From Aplysia californica (Eukaryota > Mollusca > Gastropoda > Aplysiida > Aplysiidae): a stretch of 64,000 bases of DNA. Below, piece after piece: positions 1 to 11,800 of the stretch. The stretch covers positions 229,490 through 293,489 of the forward strand of contig NW_004797547.1 in NCBI RefSeq assembly GCF_000002075.1. Reading direction: 5' to 3'. A program made the position numbers and the translations under genes. The first letter of the stretch is position 1, and the number at the start of each line of letters is the position of its first letter. A model generated the notes under the pieces. The model was given only the letters and a program-made list of their open reading frames with translations, had not been told where the DNA came from and searched no databases.

Positions 1-110
1 CACACACACACACACACACACACTCACACACACATAGGGGCCTACACTCACACATGCACACACACAAACAAACACTCACATACATACACACAAACACACG
101 GATATTATGC
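1..110. repeat. CA/CACT microsatellite
   Basis: Impure run of CACACA with CACTCACA and CATACA variants at the window start; its left edge is outside the window. Confidence 0.9.
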
Positions 111-569
111 ACACCCACGTGCGCTTTCAGTTAGAAAAATAATAATATGTTTGTTTTTTCTTGTTATGACTATTCGACGAAGGATGCGAAAATTGCGATA
201 TTTTAGGCCTTGGCCTTGAGTTTGGAGAGAAAAGAATCTTTCGTTTTGGAGTTTTCCAAAGTAAGAAGTGATTGTTGCGGGAAACTCCGAACCGAACTGG
301 GAGTGGGCTGACGCTGAAGAGAAGAGACCAACATTATGCATGTCTTTGTAGGGTAGGAACTGGCCAGATCTGTCTCAGCTTTAATCCTTTGTTTGCTCAG
401 AGTTGTTAAGATGATGTTCTAGCCTATTCTGTCTTGAATTTTTTGTCAACAAGACGGAGGAACAATTTAAAGACGCTGTGTGTATATTGTCCCTTTTTAC
501 TTTATTTATTCATTCTAAATAAACAACTCTGATCGCAAGTATCTCGAATCTCCTCTGGGTTTTTTTCAG
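1..569. other. Upstream intron: CA microsatellite then unannotated sequence
   Basis: Positions 1 to about 100 are an impure CA/CACT microsatellite. From about 116 to 569 I see no exon, RNA or repeat; a pyrimidine-rich tract and AG at 568-569 form the acceptor of the first exon. This is presumably the 3' part of a FRAS1 intron whose preceding furin-like exon lies outside the window. Confidence 0.6.
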
Positions 570-3500
570 TTCAGTGTGCCAATGAATGCTCCAGCTGCCT
601 ACCTCGGAATCCTACTCAGTGCACTTGGTGCCGAGAAGCGGGAAAACTGGTACAGAGTGGACGCTGTGTGGACAGGTGCCGGAATGGTTTCTTTCCAGGA
701 GGGGACAACACTTGTCACGGTGAGATAAGGCGACCGTCTTTTGGGGTGAAATGCCTAACTTATTAATGTCTTTTAAAAATTATCTGTAGATCTAGAGACA
801 CCTGTGACTGAGTAAGGCCTTCAGGTTTTCATACTAGATCTAGATATATCTAAATCCAAAATCAGGAAAGAGGCTAGAGCAACATCTAATCATAGACGCC
901 CAATGCAATAAAAATGCTGTTTTGTAAATTGAGATTCTTGGAAGGGGAACGTTCTGAATCAATTTTCATTAGATCTAGATCTAGGCCCTATCTTTATACT
1001 TTATATTTAAAGACAAGCTGAGCCTCTAACAACAGTTTGCCTGGAAAAGGAACAAAAAATGTGCTTACTTCAAACATTTGGGGGATGCAGATTTGATTTT
1101 TCGAAAGATGAACTCCTAGTTCAAAATCATGCATCAATAGCCCTACCACTATTTTCGTTGGTGATCCTGAAGAGAGTGCTGCTGGGAGACATTATGGTTA
1201 TAAGTCAGTGCCTTTAAAAAATTGAGTGTTTTTTCTGATCTATTTTGGATAGTAATTTGAAGAGTTTTGAACTATGCCTAAAGCACTTTGAATATAACTG
1301 ATGTATTAATTGTCTGTTGTTACAGCTTGCCATGAAAGTTGCCACACTTGTTTTGACAAATCTGAACACCATTGTCTTACCTGTCCCCCACTGTATCTGA
1401 TCAAAGATGGAAAATGTGTCAAGCAGTGTGGCCAGGGCTATTTCCGGAGAGAAGCTAAATGCTTATGTAAGTGTATTGTTTCTTCATCAGTTTCATTTGG
1501 TTTCATCTGAAGCAGGCCTGTTGCATGATCTTACTTAACTCATCATAATAGTAATTTTTATCACTATCATTGTCATAGGTGAAATTTCCATCATAATTGA
1601 CATCATTTATAATAATCAGTCATTGTCATTATCCTTCTACTTCTCTTTGTTACCATCATCATCGTCATGGTCATGAAACAGAAGCAAAATCATGTGTCTG
1701 CTATGGGATCTGTAGCTTTAGGAGGCCTACCATTCCTTTTTCACTACTTTTATTGTATTGCTGATTCATGATACGCTGCCTTTGTTATTTAGCCTTGTGA
1801 TCTTTGAAGTGGACATGATATTCATATCATCATAATTGGTGAGAATGCACTTCTTTTGAAACTGCTGAGAAAACGTATATGAAATAGTGAACAAAAACAG
1901 TAATTAACTTTTTGTATCCTCTTGTTTCATACTTAATTTGATGTAGTTTTGTACTTCCCTTTCACTTTCAGCTTGCCATTCCCAGTGTTCAGCATGTACA
2001 GGCCCTCATCCTGACCAGTGTTTAGCATGCACTATCAAGGGTCAGGTGCTGAAAGGAAAAAGATGTGTTGACGGGTGTGGACCAAAATCTTTCCTACAAG
2101 GCCAAGAGTGTCAAAGTGAGAAACATATTGCATTTTGAATAAAGAAACAGTTTTTTCTTTTGATAATGTTAACTTGTTGTTGTGGAAGTCTCATTCCCAA
2201 CTACAACTAGACATACTTTAGGTCATAATGAAGATGGAGAATTTGGTCACTGGTCAGTGTACCGGGTTGAGATGAAATATTGCAAGAAGAGCAATCAATA
2301 TACTTGACACCCCACTCTGACTCAAACCTCATAGTTCTGTGTATAGATTATCAGGCTTGCATTCTGCAACGCCACCAACTGTGAACAACTTATAAGGTCT
2401 TGATTTACATTTGTCCTCAAGCCTGCCCCACTACCTCAATGATACAGTTGAAGAGATGTATCTTGGAATTGTATGTAGACGGTGTGGGACTTGGTTTGTT
2501 ATTTCTGGGTCAATTTATTGTCTCATGATATATATCTGTATTTTGTTGTGAAATGTGAAATACTGCTTCTGTCTAGTTAGGTGCTGCCAGGAGAGTCTGA
2601 GACTATATTTTTTTGTCTGCTTTATTATGCTTATATCTTTTGTCTGTGCTGTTCCCCAGACTGTCCCCAGACATGCCAGAGCTGTGTGCCTGATGGCCCT
2701 GAGTGTTCCTCCTGTCGTTCCGAGATGTTCTTGTTCCGTGGACAGTGTCTGTCCACTTGTCCCAGAGGAATGTACCCTGATGGACAAGCTTTGTGCCAGG
2801 GTAACATTGATGATTCTTATTCAGCGGCAAGTTTAGAATTTCTGGTATTCTCTCGACAGAATTTGTATGTTTCTTGGTTTGAGCCCTGAGAGGCCTATTT
2901 TGCTTCATACTTTCTATTTTTTGTTGTGTAGGCCTGTGTTTGCACCTTTCCATATTATCTTCAACATTTTTTCGAAATGCATGTCTTCATGGTTCCATTT
3001 TTGTTTTGTTGTATATATTATATTGACCTTAAAGAACATTGATTTTGAATATTATATCTACTTTTGAGTTGAATATTTTTCAACTTACGAAAAATAAGAA
3101 AAAAAGCTGCATAATAATGGAATGTCAGACACCTGTAAAAGCAAACACCGTCAGCTTTCTGTCTTATGATTTACTTTATGTTTAACTAAAACAGTCATGA
3201 CTTTCTGACTTAGTACCTGTGTATCCACGTACAATGTTGTCTTGAAAATTTTCACGATTTTAAAGAAATTATTTCAAGGCTTTAAAATTTTGCTGTTTCA
3301 GTTTGTCATCCGTCCTGCTCTGACTGCAAGGGGCCAGGGTTATCTGACTGTACTGCTTGCCACTACGGACTTCAAACTTTGAATGGGAAGTGCAATGAAG
3401 AGCATGGTCAATGCGGAGCAGGACAGTATGTGACAAGAGATCTTGAGTGTGTTGGTGAGAAGTTGTTGTACTATCCATTGTGAACACATGGATCATTCTT

Positions 3501-5855
3501 TTTTTATTTCATCTGTACCGTAGGGGGTTAAATTTTACGTTATTATTGTCCTTTATAAAATCATTATGTACCTGTTTAAGTCTTACTGTTAGAAATTTGA
3601 AGCAGCAAGATGAATCCCGCTCTTGCATTGTTTATATTATTTTTTACTTTTTACTCTTTTTTTAATTACATGTTTGAATAAATCTCCATGTTCCACTCAG
3701 GCTGTCAGTCTGATGAATTATAACAGAAGTTTTTTTCGGAAGGCCGATTGGTCAGTTTTGTTTCTTTTTCAAATTCTTAAGAAAAAGTGACAGACATTCT
3801 ACTTAGAGGCATCTCAGATGAAACAGACATTTTTTGAGGGTTTAGATTTGCTATACCACTTCTGAAATGAAATATTTCCACATAGGCTTATGGACCTGGT
3901 TTGTGGGTACAATCTAGTAGTTAGTTTGTGATCCATTTGGGTAAAAGTTTTCATCTTTTTATGATTGTTTCTTGCGTTTATATAGCCAGTCGAATTTCTT
4001 ATTTCCCTATTTTTCCTCATTTTCTTTTTAGACTGTGCTCCTGGTTGTGCCATATGCTACCCCAGCCAGGATGGATTGGGCTCACTTTGCTCTCAGTGTG
4101 TGGAGGAGATGTTTGTTCTTTCTGGCACATCATGCAGGAAGACTTGTAGATCCGGAACTTTCCTCAGAGATACAGTTTGCCTTTGTAAGAGCTTGAAGTC
4201 ACATAGATTTAAAATAAGTTGATCAAACTGAAATGTGTTTTCAGTGCAGAGATAATGGTTCAAAAGCCTTTTGTAATGATGTAATAATAAAGATTGGTTT
4301 CTTCTTTCAAAAGATGAATAGTTGTTTGGAAAACATTGTGGCTGAAATCACTGTTAATTAATCTAGGATTTCATAAATACTTCAAGTATCAGGATATTTG
4401 TTGTTTTCCACAAATTCATATAAATGTTAGCCATAAATTGGACCTGTAATATTTGAATAAATCATTTTAATTCATATGGATGTAATGTTGCATGAATTAA
4501 CTTGATTAAGTAAAGGAAACATTTCAACATTTATTTTCTCAGCCCTGTTTCATGCAAATGCACTCTTCTCTTCAGTGAGTTTTCATTTGTGGGTCATAAG
4601 TAGATTGTGCAAATTTATGACATTAATGTCTTACAATTACTTTGTCATATTTACTTATTTGACTTATTTTTTAAATGAATTACTCGATGTAAAGCTACTT
4701 TAAAGTGTTCTCTTGTTTCGTTATGACCCCAAGTTTAAACAAGAATTCTGAATAGTATGATAAAAATGAATTCAGGAGTAGGATGATTTTGTTTCCATCT
4801 TGCTCTCTATCCCTCACTCTCTCTTTCAGCTTGTGATGAGAAATGTGAAGTCTGCAGTGGTCCTGCTCAGTGTACCAAATGCCATCAGCCTTTTCTGCTT
4901 TCTGATGGACATTGTACCATGGCCTGTGGTCCTAAGACTTTTACTACAAATGATGGTGTCTGCCAAAGTAAGTACAGTGTATTTTAATTGTTCAAGTGTG
5001 ATCTCCTGCTTTCACCTCTTTTTGCTGTTGCCAGTGACCTAGTCTATTATAAAGTAATGTGGCAAATATTGTGTGGACTCACAGTAAGCTTCAACTTGAC
5101 AGCTAAAAAATCTTCAATTGCATTCTTTAAAAATGCAATATTACCACTTGTATATGAGCCCTGCTCCTCAATATTGATTTGTTGTTTAGTTAACAATGCA
5201 ATTAGATCTATTTAGGATGTGATGTTTTTGTGTGTGTTAATTTCGTCATTTTTACTTCAGTTACCAAAAGTTGAAATAACTTTTTTTTCTTTTTCTTATG
5301 ATCTCTTATTCTTTTTCTGTTTAATTGAATGAAAGGTATTTCAAGTTTTTGTTCTCTTTCTAGGGTTCTTAAATTGATTTTTTTAAAAATATCTGTAAAG
5401 GACAGGTCTGGACTGTGTATTACAACCTCTCTCCACTTTGTCCCATGCCTTTTGAGTCCCTTGTGTGCATGTTGCCGTACTTCTTCGTAAGGCATCATCT
5501 CCTTTTCTTCTTCATGTCATATGTAAGGATTTCTTGTCAGGGTCTGACCTGTAATAGTATTTGTTTATATCCTCAGAATGTGACAGAACAGCTCTTGTTT
5601 GTATTTGTTTTTTCCAATGTCTTTTCTCCAGTTTCCCACTTCCTTCTTTTTCTTACCAGTTGTATTGAGTTTATTGCTAAGAGTTAGTTAATTAAGTCTT
5701 TTAATGTTTTTCAGGTTGTTCTGCTAACTGTCTGGAGTGTTCTGACCATTCCTCCTGCACCTCCTGTGATAGCCAGACTTTTCTGAAAGATGGCGTCTGT
5801 GTCACGTCATGTGGAGAGAACAGTGTCACTCGACTTAGAGAAAGGATGTGTGAGG
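570..5855 (+). CDS. FRAS1: FRAS1 exons 1-8 of window: eight furin-like cysteine-rich modules
   Basis: Exons are 570-719, 1326-1466, 1972-2115, 2660-2800, 3302-3454, 4032-4184, 4830-4967 and 5715-5855. Each encodes one module of about 46-51 residues with the pattern C-x3-C-x2-C ... C-x2-C ... C-x3-C ... C, for example CANECSSC, ACHESCHTC, SCHSQCSACTGP, NCPQTCQSC, VCHPSCSDC, DCAPGCAIC, SCDEKCEVC and SCSANCLEC. Each starts and ends in phase 1, so modules can be added or lost without breaking the frame. Human FRAS1 has about 14 such modules, so roughly six probably lie upstream, though the number in this species is unknown. The fifth has a slightly irregular second half (NEEHGQCGAGQYV). Function of these modules in FRAS1 is not well defined; they are secreted, disulfide-rich structural units. 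Confidence 0.92.
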
Positions 5856-8800
5856 GTATGTCAAGATTAATTATGCATATTTATCAGGAGTTACCCTTTG
5901 AGAGGACCTCATCATCATAGCTTTTCTCACCCTGGATCAGGATATAGGCCGCGAACAAACCAATTCCACCTTTCCCTATCCTGGGCTTATAGTTGCAAGA
6001 TGTCACTCCATGTCTTCCCACTTTTCTGTACATCCATTACCATGACTCTTCTCCAGGTTCCACGTGGTCTTCCCCTTGATCTTTTATTCTGTGCGTTCCA
6101 ATCTAACACTTTCCTTGTTATACAGCTGCTTGACTTCCTGAAAGTGTGTCCAATCCATCGCCAATGCCTTCTTTGCACCTCATCTCTGACTGGGCTATAT
6201 CTCTTTCTTACTTCCTCATTGGTGATCCTATCTGTCCATTTCAGAGGATGTGGTATGATGGTATCTTTTGAAACTTTATCTTTTCTGTCTGTCTTTTATT
6301 TCTCTGTGATATCTTCCTTTTTCTCATCCCTGATGCACTTGAAGTTATGGATGCTCCATATTTTCTTTTTCTTCCAGAACAATTTGTTTGTTCTTACCCC
6401 TTTCTGACTGATGTCACATGTTTCTTTTTTATGATACTCCAGCAAGTTTAAGAAACATCTCAGACTGCAATGATAACTTTAATATATTATAGTTTTATTG
6501 CTTTTACATTTTCATTCATAATACCATAGAATTTTAGACTTGAAGGACGGTAAGTTAGATTAGAAATAGCTGTCCCTAAAAAGAAAATAAATTCAAAACA
6601 ATGGAAGGAAATTTAAAGGAAAACAAGAAAGATTCACTTTGATATCCTTTGACCTTCTTCTGGACGAATCAAATCTGTCCGCAAAGTAAGAAAAGGTGTC
6701 AGTAATTTTATGAATATTTGTATATATTTGCAGACAACTCCTATCCACCAAAGCTGGAAGTATTGGCAGAACTAACAGTGAAAGAAGGAGGAATGGCTGA
6801 TTTGTCGAATGAGATAGTACATGTGACTGACCAAGATACTGGGCAAAATTATCTTTCTCTCAAGATTGAATCTATTACTCCTTTGGGTGAGTAATTGTTT
6901 GTGGATCAAAATTTAATGTTTTTAAAATGTTAAATAATTAGTGTGGGTATGCAATTCTTAACTGATATGAATGTAGCTATTCTTTGTGTTTGATATACCT
7001 TTGAGATGAGTGATCCTCTTTAAGATTGTCACCAACTAAATAACTAAAAACTAATGAACTCTTGATGTCTTGTTGAAAAGAATTTTAAAGTTTTTTTCCA
7101 ACTCTTATTAAAAAGTCCATAATGACTGTGACATTTTCATTTGTAAATTGTATTACATTGGTACAATTCAATTAAGATACTGATCCAGTTTTTGTTCTTC
7201 TTTACTCAGGTCAAGTAATTAAAGTTGACATTATGGGCAATACTTTGCTGAATGAAGGAGACACCATCAGACTGGAGGATGTGATGTATAACAAAGTACG
7301 ATTTCTCCATGGAATGGGAAGAGGCTTTAGAGGTTTGTGTCACTGCAACTGGAAAGAGAGTACTGTACACAATAAGCTGAAAGTTAACACAAAGAAAAGA
7401 AAAATGGTTTTCTAATAAAAAGATTGTAAATTAAAATGTGCTAAATGGAATTCCCATTATTTTGTTGAGAAAAATTATGTAATCGTCTGTCATTCTAGTT
7501 ATGCATGCATTGGCAGGGATAGAGCAATGTTGTCAACACTAATGAAGATGTTAAGCCCTGAACTTTTATTAATTCAGAAGGATAGTAATCATTTTTTCTT
7601 ATATGTCAATAAAACTTGCAAAGCAATAGATATTTGTTTAAGTAGTGTATCTATTTTCAACCCTTTTTATTTTCATAGGTGTTATAGCATTCAAGGCTTT
7701 TGATGGACAACTGTATAGTGAGGAAAAAGAAGTTTCTGTGAACGTGTTACCAAAGGAGGTTTTGGAATTGGCTGCAAACAGGCCTCTTCTGGCTGTCACT
7801 GGTCAGGACACAGAACTGACCTCAGATGTGCTGAATGTTAACATTCCAAATCAGCAAGTCGGAGTTGCTTTCATTTTGTTAAATGGTAAGATTAGCTGTT
7901 CCATGTTTCTGGAATCAGTGTCTGTTCTGTGTACAAATTTTCCTGCTCATGGCATAGAATAGAGTTTGGTAAAGTAGGACATTTATATTAAAAATGATTG
8001 CACCTGAGGGAATTCAGTGTTAAGGCAAAATGATATTAATATGAAGTGGGAAGCACCATCTTTGTCCTTCGTTTGTACAAGTTGAAACATGTTATCTTCA
8101 GAGTTTCATCAGAAATATGTGGATGTTGTGACATAGTCATAATTAAATCTGTTATCATCCTTGTCATTTTTATTTAGATTATGTCTTGAACTCAAGGGTC
8201 AGAGTAATACTAGCTATCTAATTCTATTTGGTTCCCATTTCTCACAAGGTCCATCACATGGAAAGATGGTCTTTAAAGATACACGGAAATTAGTGAGAAA
8301 GTTCACTGTTGATGATCTAACAGAAGGTCGAATAGTTTACAGTCACTCTGGGAATAGTAGTGAAATGCTCGACATGATCAGATTGGAAGTGACCAATGGC
8401 TTACGTCACTTGTCCGCTGTTCTGCCTATCAAGATCCAATCGAAGGTAAAGAATTTACTTTTCTACCTAATTGCTTTTTTTTTCTAATTGTATTTATTGA
8501 ACTGCTTATGTCATGAATTTGTATTTAAGATTTGTGCTTACAAAAATGATTTGGTCAAATTCGAAATGTTTGAGCTGTGTTCTTTTTTGCCCCGAATGTT
8601 AGTACCAGTACTAAAGTTGAGGAATTATGTGTTGCATAGACCCCCCTCTGAAACTTTCTACTCCTACGTTCATTTCTTACCTTTTTTCAAATATTTGTTC
8701 CATGCAGTTTAGTTTTTGTTAAAGTTTTATGGCACTTGCAACAAAATAGGTTATATAAGTGCCAAAGGTGTTATTAGAGAGTAACATACAAAGAAAAGTA

Positions 8801-11800
8801 GGAGGATAGATAAGGATGATAGATGTTTGATAGTAAAGAAGGAGCAAACCATACTAGAGCACCCGCCAACAACCCACTATTTATTCCCTTGAAATGATTT
8901 TTTTTTCTGACTTTATTCAAACTCAGCAGTTTAAACGAATACACCAACGTTGTGGTCCTAAAGTTGTGATGGGTTCAATATTATTACTAAATAATGCTAC
9001 TATAAGCCTCAAGTCAGAGGTTCACTGAAGCCTTTGCAGTGCAGTTATTTGACTTTCGCCAGCTAGACTGTACAGCTTAACACCATCTTTGATTATTATT
9101 CAACTTCAGAATTTTGTGTTTGGTCTACAGACTGGCAGCATGCCAGTAATTCTTTCAAACACTGGAGGTCATGTCTTTCAAGGAGACGTGATGCAGATTT
9201 CTAGGGATGTGCTGGAAGCGAAAATAATGTCAAGTGACTTATTCAAAAGCCAAGCTGATGCAGTGTTTACTTTGGTTCCCACCACAGACAATCCAAGAAA
9301 TGGTATGTGCATGTAATTGTGACTTGCTTGTTTCATCCAGCAGTTTTTGTAAGATATGTGGTGTATTTTCATGCTGTCTGTTACTAGAAGTAGTCAGTTT
9401 CCTATAGAAAAGAGATATCTCATTTGAGGAGCACTAGTTGATTGCGAAAAATTATAGTTTTAATCTTCACATTGGAAAGGTCAATGAGGAATAATAAAGT
9501 TTAACTCTTTATCTCCGAGGGAAGTACTCCCACTATGTGGGGCCCTCTTTTGGTATGAAATCTAAAAGTGACATATACATCACTAGTTCAGTTATTGAAT
9601 TTAAAAAATTAACTTATTTGATGGTTCTTCATCCAATGAACGAACTCCTGATAAAAGAGACCTGCTTCCAGCAATTGCTGAAAACTAATTTGACCCTGAA
9701 ATCATCATAAAGGAATGGGCCAGAGCCACTGCCAGTAGCTCAGTGGCACAGCAGTTCTGACCACAAGCTGACGGGAGTGGTTTGCCAGAGATAATGAGTT
9801 GAGAGATATCTTAGAAATAAGGTAAAAGAGTCTGACATATTCACTGTGCTTATTCACTTTTTCCAGTGGCATGCACTGTGCTGAATGCTATTTCCTGTCA
9901 TATGTTCTTGTCCAGTTTGATGTTTAGCTTTTATTTGATAAGAAATGTAACCTCACAAAATGATGGAGTTCAAAACTTTGTTATACACACTGAGTAAAAC
10001 AGAATTTTGAAGTGTATGCTTATCATGTGTTTCTGATTGATTGAACTCTTTTCTTTTGACAAGAAAGAAACCTCTGAGGAATTAAGGACATTATTCATTG
10101 GAGAGAGATATTGTGAAACAAGACTTGTAAATGCTCATGATTTTGCAGGTGAAGTCATGATGGTGGTGCCCATTCCTCAAGATGGTCCAAGCAGTGGTTG
10201 GACTGATATGGGCTCAGGCATGATGGGGGCACGCATGTTTCGGTTTTTGCAGAGAGATATTAATGAAGGCAGAATCTACTACAAGCATAATGGAGATGGA
10301 TTCCTATCTGACAGTTTCACATTTGAGGTAAACTTCTGAGGAATATGCTCTCTGAGTACTACTTTAGTAGTTTTGATTTTTTGCATATTTTGGTTCACAT
10401 TTGTGTCACATCTTGGTTAACATCTTCTACTGCATGTATATTAGCTGTGGACATAACATTTACAAGTCCTACCAAATGCTTTCCTTGCCTTTTTTCAAAG
10501 ATTGGCCTTGACTATCTTGCGTGTAGATGTCATGTCCCATCAAAGTCTACGGAATCTTGTTGGGGAGCACAGGACAAGTTATCAGACTTTTGTGTACTGT
10601 TATATGAAATAGGTGATTGCATATTTTATGACAATTTCAGTTCTTGATTCGCAGACTCAGTACCTATGTCCCTTCATGTTGTTCATAGTTTAAAATAAAC
10701 ATGAAGGATTACTTCTAAACAGGTTGCTGACACAGCAAGTCCACCAAACATTTTGAGAGACCAGATGTTCCATGTGACTGTCATGAAAGATGAGACAGAA
10801 GAATTTTCACTACCCACTCTTGCACCAGGTGTGAGACTTGGGATGACTGTAAGTGGACAAGTTTTCTTTGAGTGACTTCTCCGTGAAGTTTGTATCAATG
10901 AGATTGATATTGTCATTGTCTGGATGTTGTCACAACCAAGTTTTTATGAATGTGCTTTGTGTGTCATGTGCTGTTTTGTTTCTCTGGGAGATAAAAAACA
11001 TGTTATGATCTAGCTCAAACATTTTAAGTGGTTTGAGCGCATTATATGTTTTGTTCTCAGATTGTCATGGATAAAAAGAACATTCCTTAAGATTCTCTTT
11101 AAAGAATTGCACCAAAGAATGGAAGTTGTCATCCATGAATATAAACCACAGTTCTAACCAGGACTGACATATTTCAATTTTTCTACAGCTCTGTTGGTGT
11201 GTTAAAATGTAAGCTTTTATTGCTTTGTGGTGTTGTTGTTTATATACCTTCTGCATTATGTTTAACTTGACTGCCTTGTCTCTATCTTAAGGTATTGGAA
11301 AATCAAATTGTTCCTGTAACGACCAAGTACTTGTCCTTCAATGATGTGGACACTCCTCCAGAGGATTTGGTGTACAGAATCACAACCCTTTTGCATGAAG
11401 AGGAAGGGACCATTGAACATATAGACTTTCCATTCAGTCCAGTCTTGCAGTTTACTCAGGATGATGTGAACAACAACAGAATCATTTACAGACCTCCTGA
11501 TGAGGAAATTGGAATGGATGAAATGGAAGTGAACTTTCTTTTTGTTGGTAAGATTTATTCCACAGTGTAGAATTTGTATAAGCTGCTTAGTATTGAATGC
11601 TCGTCCCAGGCATGATATGTTTTGGGATGTTGTCTGAGCAAACATTTACATGTTTTTGTTTATCTATTGATGTTGTGTTTTAAGAAAAGACTTTTTGCAC
11701 AAATGTTCTCTCTCCAGCCAAACTGGCATCTTGACTTAGATTGGACTTGTATCATCTATTCCATTTCTTTTTATAAACTTTGGGATAAGCTAAAAAAGCT

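Noticed and set aside
5898-6407. Plus-strand open frame of 169 codons
   Set aside because: It is antisense to the LINE fragment on the minus strand, which carries recognisable reverse-transcriptase C-terminal motifs.
9735-9800. GTAGCTCAGTGGCACAGCAG, like a tRNA 5' part
   Set aside because: The remaining arms do not form and no second copy was found in the window; may be an old SINE head but is unsupported.
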